A stretch of 64,000 nt of DNA from Trifolium pratense (taxonomy: Eukaryota; Streptophyta; Magnoliopsida; Fabales; Fabaceae), in the NCBI RefSeq assembly GCF_020283565.1, contig NC_060065.1, forward strand, positions 52,502,409-52,566,408. Reading direction: 5' to 3'. Below, piece by piece: positions 1 through 15,200 of this stretch; within the stretch, counting starts at the first letter, position 1; each line of letters starts with the position of its first letter. Position numbers and translations under genes: made by a program. A model generated the notes under the pieces. That model saw nothing but the letters and a program-made list of their open reading frames with translations. It was not told the origin of the DNA and searched no databases.

Positions 1-2018
1 TGCTACTTTTTCTTCCTCCTAAACCAAATTTTATTTTGATCCCTTAAAAAAATATTTTATTTTGATCTTTAAATTATAAATGTTAAATAATTTGATCCAT
101 TATGAAATGTTAAACATTTTTGTCTCTTAATTTATAACATTAAGATACGTTAGTTTTTAATAGAGGACTAAATTGTCTTCAATAATAATTGATTCAAATA
201 GTAATAGTCTTAAACTACTTAAGTAGATAGCCAATGTAGTTCAATCTTATATCGATTCAGAGAACAAATTTTATTTTGTGTGTTTTACCTATTTTCTAAA
301 GTTTGTAATTATAGAATGAAAAGTTTTCAAAGTTTATATATTAGTGTAGTTTATTTTTATTGTATCATTTTTTTGCTTTGCAATTTTTTCGTGTCAATTG
401 TGAAATTATTTTTCTTTTTATAAGCAATGTTAGTTGTTATTATTACAATGTTATGTTAGTTTTTTTTTTCTTCCTTTTGTCAGAAATTGAATTATAGAAC
501 TCTTGCTCTTTAACCCTTAGTTCAACTAGCTTAACCAGTTGAGCTACACCTACCCATCCCACCATCCGTTTATTTTAATTTTAAATAAAATATATTTTAA
601 AACAACATTTATATTTTTGGTAAGTTTTTTTTTGGTTGATAGACGAGGTTTATATAAAGAAATTGCTTTTGGTAAAATTTCCTTATATTTTTTTTTGGTA
701 AGGTTTATATATTTATGATTTCTTTTTAGTAAAATCATTGAAAATTTACACATAAAATGGAGTGGTCGGGGTTCGAACCCCGATCATGACGTACAACACT
801 GGTAATTTTGACATTTTTGTCGGGTAAGCTAGTATTAGTGGACTATTTTTGGTAAGATTTTATTTATTTATTTTTTTGAAACAAGATTTTATTTATTTTT
901 AAAATGATTATATTTTTGTGTCAAAAAAATGATTATATTTTAAAATAAAGTGAGATTATTTTTTATTTTAAACAGATTTATTTTAAATATTTAACCTTAT
1001 ATTTATTTATAAATAGACTCTAGAGTAATTCTTCGTTAAAAAATCCCCTAATCAATTTAAACTTTTATCAGACTTTTTTATATATTCCTCCAAAAAAAAA
1101 AAGACTTTTTTACATTGTATCCCTCTTTAGCTTTGCAATTTTCACAATATTTTGCTGTATTTAACCCTCTTTTCTCGTCTCAAATTGATTTCTTCCACGT
1201 AGGGTTTCTCTGCATCCACCATTTTCTCCTCACCATTTCCCAATTTCAATTCCAATTTTCCCCTTTCATTTTCTTTCATTCATCTCTAGGGTATAATTTC
1301 ACCTTTCTTCTCGATTGAATTTTGTAATTAGGGTTCCGCGTTTTCACTCCAAAGGCCGTTCATTGTTGCTGCTGCAATTTCAGGCTTTTGGAGCTTCAAT
1401 TTCTGTCATTTTCCATCACAAATCAAATAACAACAAATAAAAATGTAATTTTTAATCATTTTTATTATCTTATCATTATCCTTTATCAATTGTTTCATTA
1501 TTCATTTGATTGCGTATGAAATATGAATTAATATTCTTTTATTTGTGTAAATTTTGTCTCTTTAAATTGTTGTTTATTTAATATTAATCTGACTTTTTTA
1601 TGTGTAATTTTTAATATTTTTTTTCTTGTTTCTGTTCATAGAAAAAAGGTCAACGAATTATTGGTTGTGAGTTGTGGGCTGAGCCTGCAACATTTGTTAG
1701 AAACTGGAGTTAAATCATCACAATGTTGGGTGTCAATCGTTGTTGTTTCAATTTCTCTAGTGGTTTTCTCCATCTAGCTGAATGGCATCCCTTAGAATAA
1801 CCGAGTTAACTTGGGCTTGAAGCCCTTAATTTACTCTCATATATAAGGTAATTATCAATCATCAATTCATAATCAATCATATTTTGTCCATAATTATGGT
1901 AAAATCTTATTTTGCTTTCATATGTTGAGAACCCCTTTTGATGATGTTTTGTAGGGTCAGCAGAAAAGTTAGTTGTTAGGAGGATATTTAATTTGGCCAT
2001 TTGGGGTGAGTTAGATTG
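1..2018. other. AT-rich upstream region and probable 5' UTR of the GRIK gene
   Basis: No coding gene is supported here. The first kilobase is AT-rich, with degenerate repeats ('gatccctt'/'ggactaaa' motifs near 40-175 that recall MITE ends elsewhere in the window). A pyrimidine-rich, less AT-rich stretch at about 1110-1380 looks like a transcribed leader. An intron in the 5' UTR is plausible, with acceptor-like 'ttttgtag' near 1950, but the transcription start cannot be fixed from sequence alone. Confidence 0.5.
488..552 (-). repeat. tRNA-like/SINE fragment (A-box only)
   Basis: Read on the minus strand, this segment contains a good Pol III A-box-like stretch (GTAGCTCAACTGGTTAAGC) followed by a degenerate region with no convincing B box. 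It resembles the head of the tRNA-derived sequence at 28815-28900. It is probably a decayed SINE; no target duplication was found. Confidence 0.35.
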
Positions 2019-6568
<4,550 letters not shown>

Positions 6569-7738
6569 TCGACACTCATGAAATTATTTTAAGTTGGATT
6601 ACTCAATGTACAGTGGCAAAGCCCATTAATCTTATTTCTTTTTGGTATCCCTCTTTTGACCCTACGTTGGTATGTTATGATAATTTCTAGAGTCCGGAAC
6701 GAATCCTTGGGATTAAAGAAATACGATTCATGCTTCTTTTTCTCTTTTGTTTGTATTGTGAAGCATTTGGGAATTTGTGTTTAGGGACATGGAGAAGATT
6801 TTAATAGTTGATCTCAGATATCCATGGCTTAGTAGTTACAAATTAATTCCCTAAAATAGAGGGGTCTTGTACTGAGTTTTTTTTCTTTCTCAAGCATGAA
6901 CTGAGTTTCATTTGGTTAAACTTTTATGATGGTTGCTCTTTGCCTCACATGCATGGCTCACACTAAAAAAACACTACCGAAAGATATCTCATCGTAAAAT
7001 TTGTACTACCGGAAGATATCTTTTGGTAGATGAGGGAACATCGGGGGGATTATGATCAATTTAGGGAGGGCGAAGAACAACCATCTACTTTTTTATATAT
7101 TTTATATACATCATCCCATGGAGTGTTCTGTTATATGCTTTTAGTTTCTTTGGTCTTCTGTGTTCTGTAAACAACTATGCATGTGCTATACTTTGATGTT
7201 TTTGGGGCCAATGATCATATTACCACGCACAATTATAAGTGTACTGTTCTTTCTTCTTCTTCTTCTTTTTTTTTTTTTTTTTTTTTTTTGCAATTTAGAC
7301 ATTTGCCTCTTAAGTCTAAATATTTTTTACAATATTAAAATGATTATTTATACCACCTCGGTGTACATGCATATTGTAATCACTCATGTTTAACTTAACT
7401 ATTTATTTATCAAATAAAAAATAAACTTGTTAACTACCTAAAATATGAAGTATTGAATTATTCTAAAAACTAAATTGAATTTATTGTTTGCAACAACAAA
7501 ATATCAAACCATTTTATTTTAATTTAAATGATTTTTTTTATGAATATATATAAATGCAATTTTATTTTTCCTGGAGATTCACTTTATATTTATATAATAC
7601 CTATGGTAGATCAGCAACAATGCTGATGTATATGAAAAAAGTAAGGCTGCACTTCCTACATCCAAGCCATTAATGGTAAGGCTCTATGCCAAGGTGCACC
7701 AATAATTACTTATGTATGTGAAAAAAGTCCCTGCTTAC

Positions 7739-7909
7739 CGATCGTTAGTTTGGTTTAGCGGTGATTAACGCTGAACTTGCTAGGGAGGATTATGGTTCAA
7801 TCCCTCGCAACTGTGATTGAGAGATGGCTGAAACTATTTGATGTCAGAACTGACCCACCAAATTATATTAGACGGTCCGGTTGATCAGATACTGATGATA
7901 AAAAAAAAA
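7739..7909 (+). repeat. tRNA-derived SINE, family A copy 1
   Basis: A-box-like TGGTTTAGCGG at 7751-7761 and B-box-like GGTTCAATCCC at 7794-7804, followed by a body shared with copies at 28631, 44430 (minus) and 59050, and ending in an A-run. No clear target duplication is seen for this copy. The split Pol III promoter and A-tail support SINE identity. Confidence 0.7.
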
Positions 7910-8587
7910 TTCACGGCTTAAGTATCACATTGATTTTTATTTTCTTTTACCAAGTAATCACATTGAAACTTCAATGCAAGACTCATACACTATTATATGG
8001 TATTTTTCATACGGTGCATTGTTGGTAAATCTCCACTATTATATTTAATTATTTATATGGTATTTGCCTTGATAAAGTAAAGATAACAATAAGAACTAAA
8101 CATGGTAAAGAGCACAAACATTTTTCAATTTTGAATACTAGTATTGTACTTACTTTAGCCTTCTTTCTTGGTCCAAAAAACGTGAGATTGGAACTGAGGA
8201 GTTGTTGTCGTATACACTTTGTACTCTCAAAGAAAAGTCTTTGTTCATCCATCCAAAGAAAAAGACAAAATTTGAGGCAGTTTTTGGCTGTGTTATTTGA
8301 CATCATCATCATCATACTAATTAATTGGAAACACAAAATGCGGTACCTGTTCAACATCGTACAAAATACACCCGTGGTGTTGTTTTCCATTGAGGTGAGG
8401 TAGAGAAAATAATACTCCACATGGTCATTATACAAACGCAACTTATTATAGATCAGATATATTAATTTTTTAATGAATGATTTTTTGCTTATAATAGTGA
8501 CCGAAAAAAGTAAATAATCAACTTTAAATGGTCCAACATTTCAATGTACCCCAACGGATACAAGTTACAACATTTAATGACTCTAAT

Positions 8588-8930
8588 GGCTTAACTATAC
8601 ATTTGATCCCTTACGTTTATTTTAGGTTTCAATTTGGTCCCTTACGTTTAAAAAGTATCAATTTGGTCCCTTACGTTTATTTTAGGTTTCAAGTTAGTCC
8701 TTTCCGTCAATTTTGTCACATGTGGCAGTCAATTTGCATATGTGGACTGACACGTGGCACTTGGACATGCTGACATGTGTACGGTTCAAACGGTGTTAGT
8801 GACAAAACTAACGGAAAGGACTAACTTGAAACCTAAAATAAACGTAAGGGACAAAATTGATATTTTTTAAACGTAAGGGACCAAATTAAAATATAAAATA
8901 AACGTAAGGGACCAAATGTGTAGTTAAGCC
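8588..8930. mobile_element. Mutator-type MITE with long inverted arms
   Basis: The 343-bp foldback element has ends GGCTTAACTA-T/C-ACATTTG and arms of roughly 120 bp rich in 'cccttacgttta'. It is flanked by a perfect 9-bp direct repeat gactctaat (8579-8587 and 8931-8939). A 9-bp target duplication with long terminal inverted repeats fits a non-autonomous MULE. It encodes nothing. Confidence 0.8.
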
Positions 8931-9029
8931 GACTCTAATTGTTAATCATTACATTGAAAATTATTGTCCCTTCGTAATTGACGAGGGTCTCACATCTTTT
9001 GCCTCTCATCAATGGTCGTGGCTCTGTGT

Positions 9030-9290
9030 TTGTCAAATAACTGATTATCCCAAAAGCTTAAACTGTTAAGATAGGGTCACATCAATGATTTTATATTATT
9101 TCTAACATGCCCCCTCACGTAAGAGTCTACTTGGGCTTGAAGCGTGGATAATGCACAGGCCCACCTACCATATGCTTAAATTTCAATTTTTAATTAGAAA
9201 GTGAGGGGAGCAGGGATCGAGCTCTAAACCATTAGTCGTAGAGGCTCTGATATCATGCATAGGCCCACCTACCATATGCTTAAATTCCAC
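9030..9290 (-). mobile_element. TRIM-like retroelement remnant
   Basis: On the minus strand, TGATATCAGAGCC (near 9245-9258) closely matches a plant Ty1/copia initiator-methionine primer-binding site. It lies between two direct copies of a segment ending in 'ggtaggtgggcct-tgca' (about 9155-9180 and 9260-9285). Further along, a purine run (gtgaggggg) is followed by TGTTAGAAATAATAT, as at the start of an LTR. The internal region is far too short to code, as in TRIM elements. The borders are uncertain. Confidence 0.4.
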
Positions 9291-10412
9291 TTTTCACCGG
9301 AGAACGGGTTCCACTAACCACTCATATTTTTACGAGTTTTCTAATTTTTATTTTATATAATATGTATTTGAGTTTTTACCATTTGACTTGGAATATCAAG
9401 TTACTCATCTTTAACTAACAAATCCAAATTCTCCACGGCTCTCTGCTATTAGCCAGCAGCACGAAACAAACGGTGCATGAGAAAAAAAGCAAAACTTGCG
9501 TTTTGGTGAAAAGGAAAGGTTTCTTTTGCAAATACCAAGTAATTTTCCATATTTCCATTTTTTTTTTAAGTTTCATACGGCACTACCTAACAATGTCAAC
9601 AATATACATAAGTTGTAAGACTCCACCTTTAATATTATTTTAGGGGACTTTGAATTTTGAAATATTACTTTCTCTTATCGTAAATATAAAAGAAGTTGAA
9701 TATTTTATCTATAATGTAATTTAAATTATAGATAAATATATTAATTTTTGTTGACTCAGTTGTGTTTTATATCTATGATCGATGAAGTATTACTAACTAT
9801 AGTATCTACTATTATATGCAAATCTTTGTTAGTTTGGTTGTCCTTTTTCATTTTTATTATAAGTGATAAAGAAAAGATAGAATTAAATTATTGACTATTA
9901 TTATATCTTTTGTAGTATATCTTTGGATAGTTTGATTGCCTTCATTTTTTTTTTAATAGAAAAATAGTATGAAGAATTTGAAAGTATTAATGTACTATAC
10001 TCGAATAGAAGCCGTTGGTTATAGGAGAAGAGTAGGAGAATCATAAATACTAATATAAGAATTGATGTTGTGGAGATAAGGTTCGACTTTCAAGTATTGA
10101 TGAGATTGAGAGAAATAAAAGAATCACGTTACGGAGCAACTGGACCTATGTTGCCCTAATCAATATATTTGTAGACTAAATTGTATTTTTACACCTTTAA
10201 TTTTTACAAACTTGCAAATTTTATCCTCTAATTTTAGTTCCCTTTGTAAAAGAATGAATATCTCTTATTTTGACAAGTCAACGCACATGCCGCGTCTGCA
10301 TGACTTGCCACATATGCTGATGTGACATATGAATTATTGTCCACATAGTAAGACACAAGTCAATTGGTCATGAAACAAAAATTGCAAGTTTGTGAAAGTT
10401 AAGAGGCTAAAA

Positions 10413-10910
10413 ATGTTGGGGTTGACTTTCAAGTCTCATATTGCATAGTTTCTTAAATAAAGAAGGAGGTTAAAAAATAGCTATCGGAGAAGTCTCACAT
10501 CGCTTAGAATGGTGAAGTAATGGGGAAATCAAAGCTATATAATGGACCTAAGTTTTTTGCTTATTATTGCACCAAGCAGTAACATTTGTAAACACTTTAA
10601 GTTTATATTGTGTTTTTTCTCTCTTATACTCTTGTTTTAGTGTATTTGATATGTAGTTCAAATATTTACTTTGGAGAGTGTGGATGTACTGGGGTCATGA
10701 GATGGTTGAGAGCGAAGTCTATGTGTTGTAACAAGTGTCGGGGGAGATTGTTGGGTTTCAAGTCTGAGTGGTTAAGTCTCACATTGACTATGTATGAGAA
10801 GAATGTTAGATTCATAAGATAGGTGACTCATTAACCTAACGTCTTAAGATTTTGGGTGGAGATATGACGTCTCCCTCTTTTGTGATCCTGGAGCATTGAC
10901 CCATTGTTTC
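10413..10910 (+). repeat. Dispersed LTR-like repeat fragment
   Basis: It contains TGTTGGGTTTCAAGTC-like starts, 'aagtctcacattg' motifs, a TATA-like 'gctatataatgg', and a block ending 'gactcattaacctaacgtct' that recurs at 25370-25460. It is probably a decayed LTR or solo LTR; the superfamily is not resolved. Confidence 0.4.
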
Positions 10911-11751
10911 TCCGGGCTCCGCCAGACTCTCCAACAAAAAATGCAATTTAACTATATTCTTAATATGATTTTTTTTAAAAAAAAAAAATTGAAATTGAAA
11001 TTAAGAGAGATATACTATCAAACCATAACGATTGTTGAATCAAATGCCAAATCATTTATACCGATCAAAATTGGACTTAAATCTTCTCCTTTTTATTTTC
11101 TCTACATCTCTTTCCTTCTTCTCTATCTCTCTTAATTTCACTCTCTTTTAATTAATTTATTATTTTTTTAATGAGAAGACCTCAACCTTACCTAAACTCA
11201 AGGTACCTATTGATATTGCCTACCACTTTTCCATCACACAAGCCACCTTCCTCTTAAATATAGTATTTTTAATTTTTTTTTTATCAATTTTCCACTTTGA
11301 TATTTTTTTTATACTTAAAGCACACAAATACTAACAGACAAGAGAGACCATAATTAACCACACCAAATATCACAGTAGTACGTAGTTACACTTACATATA
11401 TATGAATTAAGAAAAACTAGTGCAATGAAAATAAAAAAATATATATAAAATAATAATTTGAATTAAATACATCAACTTCTTAACATATTTATTTTATATA
11501 GTTTCAAACGGAGGGAGAGGGAGTATTTATTTATGTAATATAGTTCATTCAGCCATTAATTAATTTGTTTGTACTTGTAGAGCAATGTTATAAACGACAC
11601 GCAATAAATAAACTTATATTAAAAAGAAGAAAAACGACGTCATGCAATAAATAATTGGACATGCCAAATTCAATTGACTATCCATCAACTTCTGCCTTGA
11701 TCCTTATAAAGTTGTTTGTTGCTGAACTGGAGTGGTGTTGGCAATGAAAAT

Positions 11752-12185
11752 TGTTCTGGGCCGAGCTTAGAAGCTCGGTACACATTCCAACGAGCTTGTG
11801 TAGTCGAGTTGACCCTTACCCACCGGCCACACCATAAATGCTCGGGATACCAACGGTTACTTCTCTATGGCTTCTGTAACGTCTAAGACACCGGAATGAT
11901 GAGCATTAACTGCACATCATGGCTCCTTAGCCGTTTTCCGGCAGCCACTTGATGGCCATTAATGCCATCAAGGGCCTTAGCCCAGCGCTGGGGGCTATAT
12001 ATATGCATCTCCACTTCATTTGCAAGGTACGCATTTTTATAGCTAAGAAAACCTTACACACATACTGACTTGAGCGTCGGAGTGCCTGCAGGTACACAAC
12101 CCCCCTCCGCTCCAACAGGGGTCTCAAACGCTCTCATCCACCGTCAAACGCCGGTGAGGTCGCATCTTTCTGGTCTACACGATCA
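11752..12185 (+). repeat. 5' LTR (434 bp)
   Basis: It starts TGTTCTGGGCCG and ends CTACACGATCA. A TATA-like ctatatatatg lies at about 11995-12005, so transcription should start near 12025-12035. It is identical to the 3' LTR except for one base near its end (ccggTgagg here, ccggCgagg at 22912). A 66-codon minus frame appears identically in both LTRs and is not a gene. Confidence 0.97.
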
Positions 12186-12186
12186 G

Positions 12187-12205
12187 TGGCGCCGTCTGTG
12201 GGAAC
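12187..12205 (+). promoter_or_regulatory. Primer-binding site
   Basis: TGGCGCCGTCTGTGGGAAC begins two bases after the LTR end. Sequences starting TGGCGCC are common tRNA primer-binding sites in plant gypsy elements; which tRNA primes this one was not determined. Confidence 0.85.
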
Positions 12206-12271
12206 GATAGTTTCCCTGTTTATTCAAACCAAAAACTAAAAAACTTCCTCAAAACACCTTCTTCACGACCA

Positions 12272-15200
12272 ATGGCTGGCGTTAACAACCACCAAATCCC
12301 GGAGCACGTGGCGGAGAACCATGGATCACCGATGGACTACGCAGCGTACCACCCAGGGGACGGCCAATTCGCCTCCGTAACGGAAGATGGCCAGGGAGAG
12401 CAAAACGCGCATTACGAGCCCTACAACCCAGAAGAACCGCAGATCCCTGTGGCTACCCCGCCACAGGCGACTCCGGCAGCGGCTATCCCTCCGGGCGTTC
12501 CCATGCAAGAAATGATGGCTGCGCTGGTCAATGCAATCAACCGCCAGTCGGACTTACTGCTGCAACAGAACCAGCGATTCGAGCAGCAGAATCAAAGGCT
12601 CGAGCAACAAAGCCGTCGCATCGACGCAATTGCCGAGTCGAGGATCACGGCGCAAGCTCGCCCAGCTCGCCGTTCACCCACACCAGTGAGGAGCAGAACC
12701 TACTCCAGGTCTCGCTCACCACCTCGCCACAGAAGCGAAAGGAGAAACGAGACTATATCTCGAAACTCCACCCCGCCGAGGAGACATTCCCCTAGAAGGG
12801 ACAACCCTCCTCGTCGCCAAAGGAACCGATCCCCGGAAGAGAGAGACAATCACCAAGGCCCCCTCTCCCGAAGGATCCGAGAACTCCCCCTACCGGTCGG
12901 ACTCGAAAAACCACCGGCAATGGATACCTACGATGGCTCGACAGACCCGGACGAGCACATCGAAAATCTTGAAGCTCTCCTCGAGTACAGAAATGTACGA
13001 GGCTCTATCAAGTGTAAGCTCTTTCCCACAACTCTGAGGAAAGGCGCTATGGCTTGGTACAAGAGCTTGGCGCCAGGATCCATAGATTCTTGGTCGGACC
13101 TGTGCGCCCGTTTCCGGGCTCACTTCACTTCCTCGAGGCGTCACCCAAAAACTGAAGCAACCCTCGAGGCCATCATCCAAGGCGAGAACGAGCCTCTAAG
13201 GGCCTACCTCGAACGGTTCAACAAGGCAGCCGTTGAAGTGAAGGTCGATGAGAGCATGAAGCTGTACCTGCTCGACAGGGGATTACATCCAGACAGCGAC
13301 TTTGCTAAAGCTGTCGGTATCGAAGAGCCGAAAACGCTGGATGCATTCTTCGAAAAAGCGAAGAAGTACATTACCTACGAGGAGAAACAAAGGGCCAAAG
13401 ATATAAGAAGGCCGAAAAGTCAAGAAAAAACCAGGAACCATGAAAAGGACGAAGCTGGAACCTCGCGAAGAGGTAACGAAAAGCAAAGGGAGGAAAGGAT
13501 AAAAGATTCCAAACCTCCTCGAGGAAAATTCACAACATATACTCCACTGAATGCGTCAAGAGATCGCATTTTCGCCGAAGTCTCCGCTGCGGACTTCAAA
13601 AAGGCTGGGATCCACTTCCCGAGACAGCAGCCCATGAAGGCAAATACTGATAGGACGAAATTTTGTCGCTATCATAAAAGCCATGGACACGTCACTGAGG
13701 ACTGTGTCCATTTAAAAGATGCCATCGAGATTCTGATACAAAAGGGTTATGCCCGAAGATATGTTCAGAACGATGAACAAGCACAACAACAACAACAACA
13801 AAGGCGGGAGCCTCAAGAGGTCGCAATGGCCATTGATGTTCCCGAGCAGGAAAACAGAGGCATCGTCCCTCAGGCGCTTGCCATCTCAGCTCCTGAAATT
13901 CCACTTCCATCCCCGGGGTCAGACGAGGGAGCGCTCCTGAGGCATTTCAACGCCCACCTGAATGGCTCATGGGAAAATTTCCCAAAGGCACTGGTGATAA
14001 CAGGTGGAGGGCTAAACAAAATCACCCTCGGATCGGTAAAAAGAAAGTTCGAGGAGCTGGAAAACGTTTGCTCGGTGACTCCCATCACCGTCACCAAACC
14101 TGAGGGAGACTCCGACCCGCTGGCCTTCTACAAATCAGAAGTTCCTGGGGGCTCACCAAACTATCAGATACCACTGTTGGTGAGGGCTCGCATGGCAAAC
14201 TTCGACGTCCACCGCATCCTCGTAGATCAGGGGAGCTCGTGCGACGTAATGTACTCGGGGCTATTCAAAACTCTACAGCTGTCGGAGAAGAACTTGGTTC
14301 CATACGTAGGACCCGACCTTCAGGGGTTCAATGGGTCGACTACCAAACCTTGGGGATACGTGGACCTCATTGTCACCTTCGGCGAGGAAAAGGCTATGAA
14401 ATCCGTAAGGACGCAATTCATGGTCGTCGACTGTCCCTCGCTGTACAACTGCATCATCGGCAGAACCACTTTAGCGGAGCTATTTGCTGTGTCGTCCACT
14501 GTTCACTTAAAGCTGAAATACTACACACCGGACGGCCAGGTCGCCACCATCAACGGCGACATAGCTGCTGCGAGGAGATGCTTCGAGGCCGCGGCAAAGA
14601 ATCTGAGCACCGTGGCAACCCCCAAGAAAACTGAAAAGAAAAATCCGGGGGTAAACACTGTTGGAGGTTCCGTCGACATCGATGCTCGACTCACAAAAAA
14701 GGAGCATCAAGAAGAAAAACAGAAGGACCTCGCCGATGCTGAAAAGAAAATCTACCGCCCCATCCCGGACGGAGATTTCGAACTGGTGCCCTTGGGCGAA
14801 GACCCCCTCAAAGGGATCAAGATTGGAACTGGGCTCCCCGACTTGGTCAAAAAGCAGCTGATCGCCTGCCTTAAGGACAATGCTGAACTGTTCGCCTGGA
14901 GCGCTGCAGAGATGCCTGGTATCGACCCTGAGGTCGCTTGTCACCAGCTGACTTTAGATCCTAGGGCTAGTGCCGTTGTTCAGCGGCGTAGGAAGCAGTC
15001 TCCCGAAAAAGCGGAGGCTGCCGAAAAAGCTGTAAAAGACCTCCTCGAGGCAAATTTCATTTCGGAAGCTAGGTATACCACCTGGCTATCCAATGTTGTA
15101 CTTGTTAAGAAATCGAATGGAAAATGGCGCATGTGTGTTGACTATACCGATCTTAATAGGGCTTGCCCTAAAGACGCTTACCCTTTACCTAACATAGACA

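Larger units (their letters stand above)
6569..11746. other. Gene-poor stretch between GRIK and the retrotransposon
   Basis: It holds the GRIK 3' UTR, a poly-T run near 7266-7290, a SINE (7739-7909), a Mutator-type MITE (8588-8930), a TRIM-like remnant (about 9030-9290) and a dispersed LTR-like repeat (about 10413-10910). The open frames in it (e.g. 8049-8441, minus) are short, have no recognisable domains and overlap repeats, so no gene is called. Confidence 0.6.

Noticed and set aside
8049..8441. 130-codon minus frame
   Set aside because: No domain, AT-rich, overlapped by an opposite frame; no plant gene structure around it.
11927..12127. 66-codon minus frame in the LTR, repeated at 22684-22884
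   Set aside because: It is identical only because the LTRs are duplicates; LTR sequence is regulatory.
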